Source of the DNA: Emergomyces orientalis
Taxonomy: Eukaryota > Ascomycota > Eurotiomycetes > Onygenales > Ajellomycetaceae
Length of the DNA: 64,000 nt
Assembly (NCBI GenBank): GCA_002110485.1
Contig: MOWL01000050.1
Coordinates: 62,001 to 126,000 of the forward strand
Reading direction: 5' to 3'
The position numbers and the translations under genes were made by a program. Shown one piece after another: positions 23,147 to 33,667 of the stretch (position 1 is the stretch's first letter; the number at the start of each line of letters is the position of its first letter). The notes below the pieces were generated by a model that saw only the letters and a program-made list of their open reading frames with translations, had not been told where the DNA came from and made no database searches.

Positions 23147-25384
23147 ATGGCTGATAACAGTTCACCAGATTACGAGGCTCTCTACCGTAAAGCGGAAGCG
23201 GAACGAAGGCAGGCAGAAGAGCGAGAGAGACATGAAGGAGAGTTGCGAAGGCAGGCAGAAGAGCGAGAGGCACGGGAAAAAGTGCGCAGCCAGCCGACAA
23301 CACTCGAAGAGCTCATCAAAGGCGGTCATGATTCATTCTCCCGGCCTTTGCAGGTTGGAACGCCATCCCGCTCCACGAAGGGAAGTATTCCACTACCCAC
23401 CGGGAAATACTGCCCAACAAGTCTTTGCTTTTGGTCAAACTGCCCGGCTCAACTGCAAGAAATTTATGATGCGGTTTCCACTTACCTGCAACCAACTGGA
23501 AGAGATGCACCTCGACTCTTCACATCTCTTCTTGTGCTAAATGAACTTGGTCGGCGGTATTCTAGTCGAAAACTACGAAGTGAAAAGGATCTGGAGCACT
23601 ACGAGCGAACCGCTGTGGAAGATCATGTCCATGATATCATAGCTGAGCTATGCAAAATACCTGATGCCCGAGAGAGATTCCGGCTTGGAGATGGGATCCT
23701 GTTTGAAAATCATGAAAATCTTCTACAGACATCAGAAGAGTCAGATGTACAGCTGTTTGATGAATCCAGCACAAAACATCCCAAACCAGATTCATTCTGT
23801 ATTCATCGGATCAACGGTTCCACCAATACTTTGATTACGACAGTCGAGTATAAGCCGCCACACAAGCTCTCGGTTGAAAATCTCCGAGCGGGTCTTCGAT
23901 CGATGAAGCTCTGGGAAGAGATTGTACAGTCAGACACAATCCCCAAGAGTGATGAGCTGAACAAGGATGAAAAGCTGAGATATAATGCGGAACAGCTGAC
24001 CTGCTCAGTTTTGGTTCAGGAGTATCATGTCATGATCCAAGCTGGACTGGAGTACTCCTACATAACTAATGGATTTGCTATCGTTCTTCTTCGTGTTCCA
24101 TACAGCGACCCTAGTACACTCTATTACTATCTCTGTGAACCAAACATGGATGTGATTTCAGAAAATCCTGGGGTCTTTTATCAGTCAAAGACAGCTATTG
24201 CCAGAATATTATGTCTCTGTCTGATGTCCTTTCTCTCGGATATCCGTGACCAGAAGTGGCGGAATGCTGCAAGATCCCAGCTCCATATATGGAAGACAAG
24301 TTTTGATTTTACACGGTCGCAAATCCCCGATGACGAGCTGCAACAAACTCCTCCAGGATCGGAATATGCAAGCTCAGAATATATGCCCTCTGAACATCTG
24401 CCATCGTCTCCATTACAGCCCGGCCATGGAGTTTGTACCCGATCTCAAACCACCTGTGCACCAATGGATACCTCGCCTTTGAGTGATCATATGGATTCTT
24501 CCGACTCCGACTCTAACCAGACAGCGCACGGCCGGAAGCGGGGCTTCAGCCAATTGATGTCCTCCCCGCCCAGCCAGCGTTCATCGGCGCGCCCAGCAGG
24601 TCCTAGGCCATCGAGCGGCCAGAGTCAACACACGGCACGTTACTGTACGCAGCGATGCTTATTGGGTTTGCAACAAGGAGGTGAATTGGATCATCAATGC
24701 CCTAATGTTTCTCTCCACCGGCGAGGCCAGAATGATGATCGACATTGTATCAATGCAAGGAAGCTTGTGCAACTGCTGAAAGAACAGCTCGATCGTGACC
24801 TTGATCATAACTGCACACCATTTGGGACTTGTGGATCGTATGGTGCACCCTTCAAGATCACCTGTGCTGCATATGGCTACACTGTTGTTGGAAAGGGGAC
24901 AACAGCCGGGCTATGGAAAGTTGTCTCACGTGAGGCAGAAATATACCGGGTTCTTCAGAAAGCACAGGGTTCTGCTGTCCCTGTATTTCTGGGGACGATT
25001 GATTTGAAATTGTTCCTTTTCCTCCATGGTGCTGGGGACATCCGCCATATGCTTCTCATGGGTTGGGCGGGGGAAAGTATAGAGAACGTCAAAGACAAGG
25101 AAGTGCTAAGTCGTGAGATTTTCAGGTCGAAGAAGGAAATCCGCATGCTGGGAGTGGTACATAAAGACCTGCGGTCTGCCAACATGTTATGGAATGACGA
25201 GCTGCGCCGGGTCCTGATCATAGACTTTCACCGGTCCGACATAGACAGGCGCCCGATGAAAAAGCGGGTTGGATCCTTGAAAAGGTCACTGCATCAGGTG
25301 GGCAGGTTGAAACGACCCTGTAATAACAGTGGCTGGACTGGGCATATCTCCATGACAGAGTCAGACGTCCAGAGTAGCGCCTGA
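23147..25384 (+). CDS. large kinase-like protein with N-terminal coiled coil and nuclease-like motif
   Basis: The single frame encodes 745 residues. Residues 10-50 form a charged coiled coil (RRQAEERERHEGELRRQAEE). Residues about 130-330 form a globular region containing P-D near 213 and V-E-Y-K near 233, a spacing like the PD-(D/E)xK nuclease core. Residues 400-500 are a Ser/Pro-rich linker. The C-terminal domain has a kinase-like catalytic loop HKDLRSANML near 671 and IIDFH near 691, the DFG position with the Gly replaced. Reaction and substrate are unknown. The protein resembles fungal families in which a restriction-endonuclease-like domain precedes a divergent kinase. The kinase glycine-rich loop is not obvious. 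No intron is needed. Start: first ATG, followed by MADNSSPDYEALY. Confidence 0.75.
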   Translation: MADNSSPDYEALYRKAEAERRQAEERERHEGELRRQAEEREAREKVRSQPTTLEELIKGGHDSFSRPLQVGTPSRSTKGSIPLPTGKYCPTSLCFWSNCPAQLQEIYDAVSTYLQPTGRDAPRLFTSLLVLNELGRRYSSRKLRSEKDLEHYERTAVEDHVHDIIAELCKIPDARERFRLGDGILFENHENLLQTSEESDVQLFDESSTKHPKPDSFCIHRINGSTNTLITTVEYKPPHKLSVENLRAGLRSMKLWEEIVQSDTIPKSDELNKDEKLRYNAEQLTCSVLVQEYHVMIQAGLEYSYITNGFAIVLLRVPYSDPSTLYYYLCEPNMDVISENPGVFYQSKTAIARILCLCLMSFLSDIRDQKWRNAARSQLHIWKTSFDFTRSQIPDDELQQTPPGSEYASSEYMPSEHLPSSPLQPGHGVCTRSQTTCAPMDTSPLSDHMDSSDSDSNQTAHGRKRGFSQLMSSPPSQRSSARPAGPRPSSGQSQHTARYCTQRCLLGLQQGGELDHQCPNVSLHRRGQNDDRHCINARKLVQLLKEQLDRDLDHNCTPFGTCGSYGAPFKITCAAYGYTVVGKGTTAGLWKVVSREAEIYRVLQKAQGSAVPVFLGTIDLKLFLFLHGAGDIRHMLLMGWAGESIENVKDKEVLSREIFRSKKEIRMLGVVHKDLRSANMLWNDELRRVLIIDFHRSDIDRRPMKKRVGSLKRSLHQVGRLKRPCNNSGWTGHISMTESDVQSSA

Positions 25385-25799
25385 ATGGTAGAGCAGACGG
25401 GCCTGAAGATGCTCTTGTCTTCTTGTCAAATTGTTCTTTCTTTGTCTTGGATTGGATTGTCTAGAGATATTATGACTTTCACCAATCGATTTTCCCACCA
25501 CAGACTTTAAGTTTTTACATCTAAGAATAGAATATCTACATAGCAAACGTGGAAAAATCCAGATGACAATTGCCGCAGGCCATGTGCTAGGGATGAAAGC
25601 GGCAGCAAATCAATAACCGTCAAAGGGCATGGAACTGTTTCCTTACGGGAAGGAGGATATTGTTGTTGGGAGGCTGAATTAGACTTAGTGTAAGCCCCGT
25701 GGATTTTTATTGGTTCAGAAGTTTGAAGGACTTGGCTGGTATTTGCAGTAGTTCAAAGGGGTTAGTGCAATAATCTAAGCGGAGTGGATGGATACTGTG

Positions 25800-26142
25800 A
25801 TGGTTGCAGGCAGAATTATGTCACGTGCATACCCGGCCGCTGTGCCCAACAGATACTCGGGATCTCGGAGAAATATAAGACTGCATCATGTGACTTCATC
25901 AATCTCTCCTTCTTTTCAGTTAAGCTTTTGGGATCATCCAATCCAATCATGGTTCGATTGCTACCTTTCTAGCACTCTTTACCACACCTGCAACACGGCG
26001 GGTTGGTTGGCGTACATTAATCCTAAATGGGAATAGCTGACCTTCCTCAAAATACGATTTCAATCCCGTATTTTGCTCGCGCTTATTACCATTCCCTCGC
26101 GATCGAATAGGATTAATCTCCACCCGGTTCCTTGCTTATACA
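25800..26142 (+). repeat. direct repeat, upstream copy of the block at 30,436-30,748
   Basis: About 330 bp, from AGAATTATGTCACGTGCAT to CTCCACCCGGTT, are repeated near 30,436-30,748 in the same orientation, with scattered substitutions and small deletions. The second copy ends about 245 bp before the kinase gene at 30,994. This first copy is followed by unrelated DNA and by no kinase. Both contain a CACGTG palindrome. Confidence 0.85.
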
Positions 26143-26571
26143 GGTCCCAATAGCTTATCCCGAAGGAAGATAGTCCCATGCAGCGAGTACCAAGCTACAT
26201 GTTTGTCTCTTGCTTGTTTTGATGATCATCGCCCCGCAGGCTGGCCACCCGCCTCGTTGATGACCCGGGAAGAATCAAGGGGTGGGCTGCCAAAAATGGC
26301 TATGCCGCTTAGCAGCCTGTGGTTTCTGTTCGTTTTTTCTAGTCTTGAGATTGTTTCACCTTTTTGGCTGTTCATCTGCAAGCATAAAAAGATAGGAGCA
26401 ACCCATAATGTCTTGGTCTGTATTTTAATATACTTCGCTGTCTGGTCTTTCCCAGAGTCCTCTCCAATTAAGCCCTCCTGAAAAACCCGGTACCACCGAC
26501 GAACATCCATTAAAAAATGAGTATACCTAGCAATATCTGCTGCAGTCACTAGGAATTCACTTTCACAGACA

Positions 26572-26919
26572 GTGATGCTTTCTACCCCCCCAAACATGGA
26601 GCCACCAAGCGACATCCTCAGATATCACGACGCACGGATTCTACTGAGATTTACCTCTGGTCATATTCCTGGAGACTCCATGGGGAGAGACACAACTCTA
26701 GTCAACGCGTTCTTTTTTGAAAAGGTTGGACGAATATATGATGAGAACATCGATTATGTCCATGTACCAGGGAATATTATCTTACCGAATACCAAATGTT
26801 GGATGGTTATAGATTTATCAGTTCCGCAAAGATTGACTTTGGACGAAGTACCTATCTTTTGCTACCGCGTGGTGAGAAATCATGATGGATCCTCCCTGTA
26901 TGAACCATTCCATATTTAG
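26572..26919 (+). CDS. hypothetical protein, low support
   Basis: The frame encodes 115 residues. It has alternating hydrophobic strands (ILLRFTSGHIPGDSM, CWMVIDLSVP, VPIFCYRVV) as in a small beta domain. No family was recognised. A minus-strand frame (26,226-26,615) overlaps only its start. It could be the 3' exon of a longer gene. Confidence 0.35.
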   Translation: MMLSTPPNMEPPSDILRYHDARILLRFTSGHIPGDSMGRDTTLVNAFFFEKVGRIYDENIDYVHVPGNIILPNTKCWMVIDLSVPQRLTLDEVPIFCYRVVRNHDGSSLYEPFHI

Positions 26920-27678
26920 CTGCTTTTGAAAGAATATCAAATTCTAACTTTTTTACCAGCCGTTTTCAGCATGTGAATTTTATCGGTGCTCGGAAGCACA
27001 GCAGCGTGTTTCCATGGGGACGTTTCATTAGTATGTGGGATATCTTTTTACCAGTATTCTTTGTTATCACGAACAGGGACGTTATTAACACGAAGTTGAA
27101 AAAAAACAAAGTATCCGATATGTCCGACAATGAAGACGACGACAAGGAGGATAATGGTGATGCTAACTTACCCACGGCGCCCCAGTCCACCGATTAAAAA
27201 GAGCCCATTGAAAGGCTTAGAGCGGCTCGGCCGACCAAAACAATCACTGTAGGGTAGATAAAGAGGGCTGTAAATCATTGGATATAGGTAACTTCTCGGT
27301 GGCATTTCATTATTGTGCTGGCATTTTCTCATAAGAAGCTTCTATAGTTTTGTTGATGGAAGGTAGCGATTATGCATCAAGTGCTCTCTAGCCACGATTT
27401 ATATGCTGGATATCATTAGTCATTATGTTGTAGTGTCATGTGATTGTATTTAAATTCATTGAATCTATACATCAACAATGCACTCTTTAGTATTTCTATT
27501 AGTTCGTCCTGGTTCTGTCATTTTTGCCAGGAGGAGAAATTGAGCCCTTTTCCAAGAGCGACTAGGCTAAACAAACTACTCTATAGAATATTTTCTTAGC
27601 GTGCCGCAATGATTTCAAACTTGTGGCGCAGTACTGTAGCCGCTAATAGCCCACAACAGCAGCAGAATGGGTCGCTTT
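26920..27678. other. intergenic
   Basis: Nothing convincing was seen. A short open frame at 26,973-27,197 ends in an Asp/Glu-rich stretch (DNEDDDKEDNGD) but lacks a recognisable domain. Confidence 0.4.
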
Positions 27679-28817
27679 TGTTGGACGTCTGAGTGGTTGT
27701 ATTGGTAGCTATCTAGTGAGCGATATATGCTTGGTGCGGGGCGCTAGTCCGTACTAGGAAGCCTAGGGCTCCCACACCCCCCCTCGGACTAGCTACCGCG
27801 CAGCTATCCTATCTATCCTTCTCAAATCATTCAAATCCGCAATAAGAATTAATTACAAAAAGCAGCACCTAGTTTCCTCATTAGGACTAGGTCTAATACA
27901 TGAAATTACCGCAAAATAATGCTCAAATCTGTCAAATTCATCGTATCCATCATATTCATTGTATTCATTTATATCCATCGTATCCATCATATTCATCTAT
28001 CCCTCCCCCTTTCGGCGGTTGTGAGGTCTCAGCTTGTAGTAGTAGTGTGGATGAGTGATTCTTGCAGTGGCTCTTGTAGTGGTTCTCATGGTGGTTCTCA
28101 TGGTGATTCTCGCAATGGTTCTCGCAGTGGTTGGAGGGTGGCTAGGAGCAATGGCTGTGGTAGGTGTAGTAGTTGTAGGAGTGGCAGTGGCACGCGTAGC
28201 CAGTTGATCCATCAAATCATCCCTCTGTTCAAAGATATCCATTTGGTTCCATATTGATGAAGAATCGGAGTCTCCACCCAGTTTTTGTATGAGTATTTCT
28301 ATCAATCTGTCCTGTTTCTCCATGTATGCCATCATTCTCATCATCAAGGTGTATTCATTCATTTGACCTGGTTCACCCCTAGGCCCAGGGTATTCATCGT
28401 TTTCGTTCATATCCGCGTCGCTTGTAGGTGTATCCGACCCTATAGTGACTCGCGTTCTTGGAGGCATCATATTACCCCCTTGAATCAATCTTCTTTTCCC
28501 GCGATCAAAGCTCCCTTGGCTTCTCGTCAGGATCCAGCAGTTGATATAGGAGATGCCACTCCTTTTCCCCGCAATCAAGGCTTTCAAAACAGTCACCTTA
28601 TGTCAGGACCCTTCTGCAGTTCAGCGATGCAGCTCGCGAGACGTTTTATACCTCAGATAAAAGAAAAAGTAGTGATTGCGGAAAGTTTAATGAAAAAACA
28701 AGCAATCCGGGCCATAACCTGTTGGACGTCTGAGTGGTTGTATTGGTAGCTATCTAGTGAGCGATATATGCTTGGTGCGCGGCGCTAGTCCGTACTAGGA
28801 AGCCTAGGGCTCCCACA
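27679..28817 (-). mobile_element. short non-autonomous LTR retrotransposon (gag-only, TR-GAG-like)
   Basis: Two 98-bp direct repeats (27,679-27,776 and 28,720-28,817) differ at about one base, begin TGTTGGACG and end CTCCCACA. They are flanked by a perfect 5-bp duplication GCTTT (27,674-27,678 and 28,818-28,822). Read on the minus strand, the LTR is followed by GGTTATGGCCCGG, a candidate primer-binding site resembling the complement of a tRNA-Met anticodon arm. The far LTR is preceded by GAGGGGGGGTG, a polypurine tract. The 943-bp interior holds one gag-like frame and no protease, integrase or RT, so it must depend on a larger relative. LTR identity says it inserted recently. Confidence 0.85.
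27997..28470 (-). CDS. gag-like protein of the short LTR element
   Basis: Starting at the MMPPRTRV methionine, the frame gives about 157 residues. A disordered N-terminus with an acidic, Pro/Gly-rich stretch precedes a helical segment (MMRMMAYMEKQDRLIEIL) typical of the N-terminal part of LTR-element Gag. A low-complexity Thr/Arg tail (MRTTMRTTTRATAR) follows, encoded by a 12-bp minisatellite near 28,080-28,140. No zinc knuckle is present. The frame also opens farther upstream to 28,596 but there it overlaps the likely leader. Confidence 0.55.
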   Translation of the reverse strand: MMPPRTRVTIGSDTPTSDADMNENDEYPGPRGEPGQMNEYTLMMRMMAYMEKQDRLIEILIQKLGGDSDSSSIWNQMDIFEQRDDLMDQLATRATATPTTTTPTTAIAPSHPPTTARTIARITMRTTMRTTTRATARITHPHYYYKLRPHNRRKGEG

Positions 28818-29211
28818 GCTTTGTCATTGCTGGTTCACGTGACAATCAAGGAGCAATGGAAGCGTGTCATTACGAGCTTGGTCCCAAGTCTGACTGATCT
28901 CGGGCCGCAAGTTTCTCCACGTGGGTCCGCAAAAAGACATCCTAGAGCCACCGTAGCCATTTCTTATATATGACGCAAACCTGAAACAAAATGGGAGATA
29001 TTGAAACGAGTCATATGATATATCCAAAGAGCCAGTGCTATATCCACCCAGTTCTTTGATCGCTTCTAACCCCCATCACCAGCTGGCGTACAGAGAGAAT
29101 CTATCGTCATGCCCTACTACTTCTTCCATTTTGATCTCTTCCAACCAGCCAGCGGGTAGACGCCTGCTGCCGCACCCCACCAGTTCCAACCCTTCCAACC
29201 CAGGGGCCGAG

Positions 29212-29412
29212 ATGAACCAGAATGACACTCTACCGCCTTCAAACAGTTCACATGAGTCTCAAAGCCACCCCCCCAAGAAAAGACGAAGAAATGTCGACAC
29301 GGATAAACAATGGAAATCGCCTGTAATCTGCCAATGGACGAAATTATCCCTGGCCTACAAAGATGAACCTTTGTCAAACATCATTGGAGGCATTAGTGCC
29401 AAATCCAAATAG
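29212..29412 (+). CDS. small basic hypothetical protein
   Basis: The frame encodes 66 residues from the ATG in GAGATGAACCAG. It contains PPKKRRRN, a good monopartite nuclear localisation signal, then a compact C-terminus (WKSPVICQWTKLSLAY). The frame opens upstream to 29,035 but that part is Ser/Pro-rich and may be 5' UTR. No family was recognised. Confidence 0.35.
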   Translation: MNQNDTLPPSNSSHESQSHPPKKRRRNVDTDKQWKSPVICQWTKLSLAYKDEPLSNIIGGISAKSK

Positions 29413-30435
29413 CCCCTCGTCACGTGATTAGTGACGTCGCGCCGCCGTCTGGGTTTGGCAATAGCGATATTAAAGACACAGAGGCCTAGGTGGCGATGGT
29501 TCTCGCACGAAGGATGCTCAAAAGGAAAGCATATGTTCTCTATCTGGCGTAGGGCCTGCCTTGTTTTGAATTTCTGTCGTACATGCATGGATATTTTCTT
29601 CCTCTTTGGAAAGTTTAATAAGCTTGTAAACATCTTTAGCCTATTAGCAGATGACACAGAAATCACTGTAGGATAGAAGCGAGGGTTTGTTGTATTACGT
29701 GAGGGTATAGTACCATGGGTTGGGATTGCCGGCAGAGCGATGGAGAGATAAATGTAGGGGAGATTGGGTTGCCATGTGTTAGGTTAAAGCCATGGTTTCT
29801 TGGAGCCGATTTTCCACTACTTTGCCTGCCTCGTTTGTTTCCTTGTTTGCTTCGCCCCTTCGTTTGATCTTGTTTGCTTGTCATATTAATTCTGGCCTAG
29901 GAGCTCTATTGATATGGCCTATCACATTCCAGTCCTCCCACAGCTATGGCTCTGTCCTTTTGCTTTTCTTCGAATCAGTATATACCTAGAAACCCGCCTG
30001 ATTTGCAATAGGGGGGTTTCCATTCACAGAGTGGCCGGGATTTTCCATCAGTTTCTGAAAGCCACCTAATAAGGGGATTTGCATCTTTGTGGGTTGTTTC
30101 CATTCACAGAGTGGCCGGGGTTTTCCATCAGTGGATTTGATCGGCGTGCCTAAGGACGTGGGAGGTATGCTCACCGGAGGGGTCACTCGCCAGACGGCGG
30201 CGATGAGGTCGAGGACGGTTTTCTAGATGTCCACATCGGTCGCATTTTGGATTACGAGCCGCGCCAACGCTTGACAGTAGTCATAGGTGAAGTAAGCTTG
30301 TTAGAGGCGTCTAAATAAACCAACAAAATCAGGAGCAAGGATTTCATCCCCACCCTCTATCGTTATTCCATCCTCGGATGTATACCATTGTTAAAAGTTA
30401 GCCTATAATAATAGTTGCTCTCTTGTACTGCGTAA
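29413..30435. repeat. intergenic with short repeats
   Basis: A unit of about 39 bp containing CATTCACAGAGTGGCCGGG and TTTTCCATCAGT occurs twice, near 30,017-30,055 and 30,098-30,136, with one clear mismatch. Bases 29,818-29,940 are a diverged inverted copy of 35,040-35,165. No gene was seen. Confidence 0.6.
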
Positions 30436-30748
30436 TGTGCAGGTAGAATTATGTCACGTGCATGCCCAGCCGCTGTGCTCAACAGATACTCGGGACCTCG
30501 GAGAAATATATGACCACATCATGTGACTCTCCTTGTTCTGAGTTAAGCTTTCGGGATCTTCCATTCAACGATTCGATTGCTCTTTCCCCTCTTACCACAT
30601 CTGCAACACGGCGGGTTGGTTGGTACCTTAATCCTAAATGGGAATAGCCGACCTTCCTCTTTCAATCCCCTATTTTGTTCGCGCTTATTACCATTCCGTC
30701 GCGATCGAATAGGATTAATCTCCACCCGGTTCTTGCTCGGCGGCTCTA
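30436..30748 (+). promoter_or_regulatory. duplicated upstream block of the FunK1 kinase gene
   Basis: This is the second copy of the block at 25,800-26,142 and includes TCACGTGCATG (E-box-like CACGTG), CATCATGTGACT and AATAGGATTAATC. It ends about 245 bp before the kinase ATG at 30,994. A TATA-like TTATATATACC lies near 30,820. A promoter role is inferred from position and not shown. Confidence 0.5.
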
Positions 30749-30993
30749 TCCGTTCCCACATTCGCGTTCTGTATCAGAGCCAAGCCGGATCAACCCTTTG
30801 ACCATAATCCTCCTTTTGATTATATATACCAGCATCTGTTCCCAGCGAGCTATCTTCTCTCGCAAGTATCATAACATCATAACTTCTTAACAATTCTGCA
30901 TTTTTTTCTCATTTTTGTTCCTGTGTTTGCTTCCTATTCCTCACATAAAATTAGCATACCAACCGAACTTTTCTCCCCCTATATACCATCAAA

Positions 30994-33399
30994 ATGGTGG
31001 AACTTTCACAAGAAGATCGCAACATTATCAAGAACCATCCTCTAACCGACTCGGTCGATCGTTTACGAGGTGTGCTTCAGGAAGCTGAAAAAATCTATGA
31101 ATCGCGTCTAATTTCCTATGAGGGCGCTATTGATAGCCTTGACCAACTCTATCAGGGGGCGACTTTGGCTCTCCTCTCGGCTTTACAGAAAGAGGGTGTA
31201 GCTTGTAACCTTCACTCGCGGATAGATGATGGAAAATTGGAGTCTGATCTAGAACACCTAGTCGAGCGCCTCAAAAAAGCAAAAGGAAACTTCAAGTACG
31301 ATGAATACCGGCCTCTAGTACGCCTGGTCATTCAAAGGCCTCCCACTGAATCCCAGAACGTCGAAACCTGGAACTTCGATGTCTGGAACGCCGTCCTTGG
31401 TCTTATTGACGCCGTCTCACGAGTCACCACTCCTCCCCGCCCCATATCATCAATCCAGCAGACGCCCTGGTTGCGCAACACCAGCAGTTTCGTCAATTCT
31501 ACAGAATATCGAAGGCACGTTGACATTGTGCTGAAGGAGGAGCTTGGAGAGTTACACGTCGACATCCCTGGGTTCTTTGACGCGTACTTTGGAAACATTC
31601 CACAACTCACTGCAGCTTCACAAGCGGTGTTGGAAGGGTGCAAGAGGGGAGACAACCCACTTTACGGTGAAGAGGAGGGCTGGCGGGGCTGGCCTGAACT
31701 TGCGGCAGAAAAAGACGTTCTGGGATGGCTGGCTAACATCATCGCTGAGCTCGTACGATTAGCCGAAGCACAAGAGCCGTCCTGGAAGATCGACCGCAGA
31801 CCTCTCGCACAGCCAAGCCAGCCACTACAGGGGTCTATCGCGGAGAGAAAGCTCGATATCGGCTTTGTCGATGATCTGACCGCCACAGAAGACTCCAGAT
31901 GCCGCTGGTCGCAGATCCTGGTGCCAGGAGAGCTGAAGAATGACCCGAAATACGACAGGAAATCTGGGGCATGGTTTGATCTTGGCAGGTATTCCAGGGA
32001 GGTCCTTTCTGCGCAGGACACTCGTCGTTTCGTGCTGGGGTTCACCCTTTGCGGGCCATTTCTGCGACTATGGAACTTTGACCGCCTGGGCGGGATCGCG
32101 TCGGAGGAATTCAACATCAACCAGGACGGCCTTCAATTTGTGTCTGTTGTCCTTGGATTCCTCCTGATGAGCCGGGAGCAACTTGGGTTTGATCCTACCA
32201 TCGTCGCGACCGGGACCGAACGGTATATCGAGATTGAGAAGAACGGTACGAAGGAACGGCTGATCATCGACGGGATTGTTGGACGAGCACGCTGTGTTGC
32301 CGGGCGAGCCACAACCTGCTGGAAGGCACACTGTGAGACAGACAAATCACGGACACCGCTGGTTGTCAAGGACTCCTGGCAGTATCCGGAACGCACTGAG
32401 GAAGGAGAGTTGTTGCGAGAAGCGATGGCGAAGGGGGTCAAGAATGTCGCGAGGTATTATCACCACGAGACCGTTCGCATTGACGACAAGGATGATGATG
32501 TCTTGGCTATCCGAAAGGGCCTCAGTATTCCGATTTCGAAAGATGAGAAGGGTGGCTTTAAGGCGACAGTGCGGCGTAGTAGGTCTCAAAGGGGGCTAAA
32601 GAGCCAGGGCAGTACCGCCGGCCAGAAGCGATCCTCTGACTGCGTGGACACGGCATTTCCTCCTCCCCCAAGTAAACGTACCCAGTCAAGTTCTCCGTCC
32701 AAATCTACAGGCGGCTCAGCCCCATTCAATCGAGTTCATCGCCGCGTCGTTATCCGGGATTACGGGAAACCAATCTATGAGAGTAGTTCGAAGGCTACAC
32801 TTCTCACTGGGCTAGCCGGCTGTATTGAAGGATACATGTCACTCCATGACTTGGCTGGCCTCATCCAATGCGACGTTTCCCCCCGGAACCTGATGGTGAA
32901 TGAGGACAAGGACAACCCATCATGGCCTGCCTTTCTGATCGACCTTGACCTGGCAATCAAGGTAGAACGGGATGGGTCTTCCGGCGCACGGGGAAAAACG
33001 GGCACCAGGGCGTTCATGGCCATCGGTGTCTTGTACGGTGAAAAGCATTGTTTCATGCATGATCTGGAGTCGTTCTTCTGGGTCCTGTTCTGGATATGCA
33101 TTCACTATGATGGCCCAGGAAAGGGAAGAGTAGTGAAGCAGTTTGAGAAATGGAATTATATGGATACAGAAGAGCTGGCCCATGCTAAGAAAGGAATTGT
33201 GGCAGATGAAGGGGACTTTCTTCGAATCGCAGAAGACTATTTTACTCCATATTATCAATCTTTTATCCCTTGCGTCAATCGATTACGGCGCCTTGTCTTT
33301 CCAGACGGCGGACGGTGGAAGAAACCAAATTTCAATCTATCCCGGAACATGATTGAAACGCTTCAAGATGTGGAAAATAACCCAGACATTGTAAAATAA
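30994..33399 (+). CDS. FunK1-type protein kinase with upstream nuclease-like motif
   Basis: The single exon encodes 801 residues. The C-terminal third carries the FunK1 hallmarks: GLIQCDVSPRNLM near residue 622 in place of the HRD loop, LIDLDLA near 647 in place of DFG, then GTRAFMAIGVLYGEKH and DLESFFWVLFWICIHYDG. The N-terminal half is helical. Residues 285-316 contain a D (DIGFVDD) followed by PGELK, the D...ExK pattern of PD-(D/E)xK nuclease-like domains often found ahead of FunK1 kinases. A basic Ser-rich linker at about 525-570 (KRTQSSSPSKS) separates the halves. The expected role is serine/threonine phosphorylation, but the His of HRD is replaced by Cys. FunK1 function is largely unknown. 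Confidence 0.9.
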   Translation: MVELSQEDRNIIKNHPLTDSVDRLRGVLQEAEKIYESRLISYEGAIDSLDQLYQGATLALLSALQKEGVACNLHSRIDDGKLESDLEHLVERLKKAKGNFKYDEYRPLVRLVIQRPPTESQNVETWNFDVWNAVLGLIDAVSRVTTPPRPISSIQQTPWLRNTSSFVNSTEYRRHVDIVLKEELGELHVDIPGFFDAYFGNIPQLTAASQAVLEGCKRGDNPLYGEEEGWRGWPELAAEKDVLGWLANIIAELVRLAEAQEPSWKIDRRPLAQPSQPLQGSIAERKLDIGFVDDLTATEDSRCRWSQILVPGELKNDPKYDRKSGAWFDLGRYSREVLSAQDTRRFVLGFTLCGPFLRLWNFDRLGGIASEEFNINQDGLQFVSVVLGFLLMSREQLGFDPTIVATGTERYIEIEKNGTKERLIIDGIVGRARCVAGRATTCWKAHCETDKSRTPLVVKDSWQYPERTEEGELLREAMAKGVKNVARYYHHETVRIDDKDDDVLAIRKGLSIPISKDEKGGFKATVRRSRSQRGLKSQGSTAGQKRSSDCVDTAFPPPPSKRTQSSSPSKSTGGSAPFNRVHRRVVIRDYGKPIYESSSKATLLTGLAGCIEGYMSLHDLAGLIQCDVSPRNLMVNEDKDNPSWPAFLIDLDLAIKVERDGSSGARGKTGTRAFMAIGVLYGEKHCFMHDLESFFWVLFWICIHYDGPGKGRVVKQFEKWNYMDTEELAHAKKGIVADEGDFLRIAEDYFTPYYQSFIPCVNRLRRLVFPDGGRWKKPNFNLSRNMIETLQDVENNPDIVK

Positions 33400-33667
33400 T
33401 ACAGATTCAGTGTATATTGATAGCGTATTGTAGCGTGACTTGCTTTTTTGTGTGTTTTGAATTGTAAAGTCAATTGGTTAGAATCTTCGTCTGTGTATCA
33501 TGTTAAATATCCATTTTGGCTCTGATTTGTTCCGTACTTTGCCTGTCTTGTTATTGTTTGTTGAGGACTGCAATCGCTATCTGCTATATCACCGAACCTC
33601 GGGCTAAAGAGGAGAAGGCTTGGGAAGAACAGATCTATATTTTCTAATGAACTCTCAAAAGCTCAGA

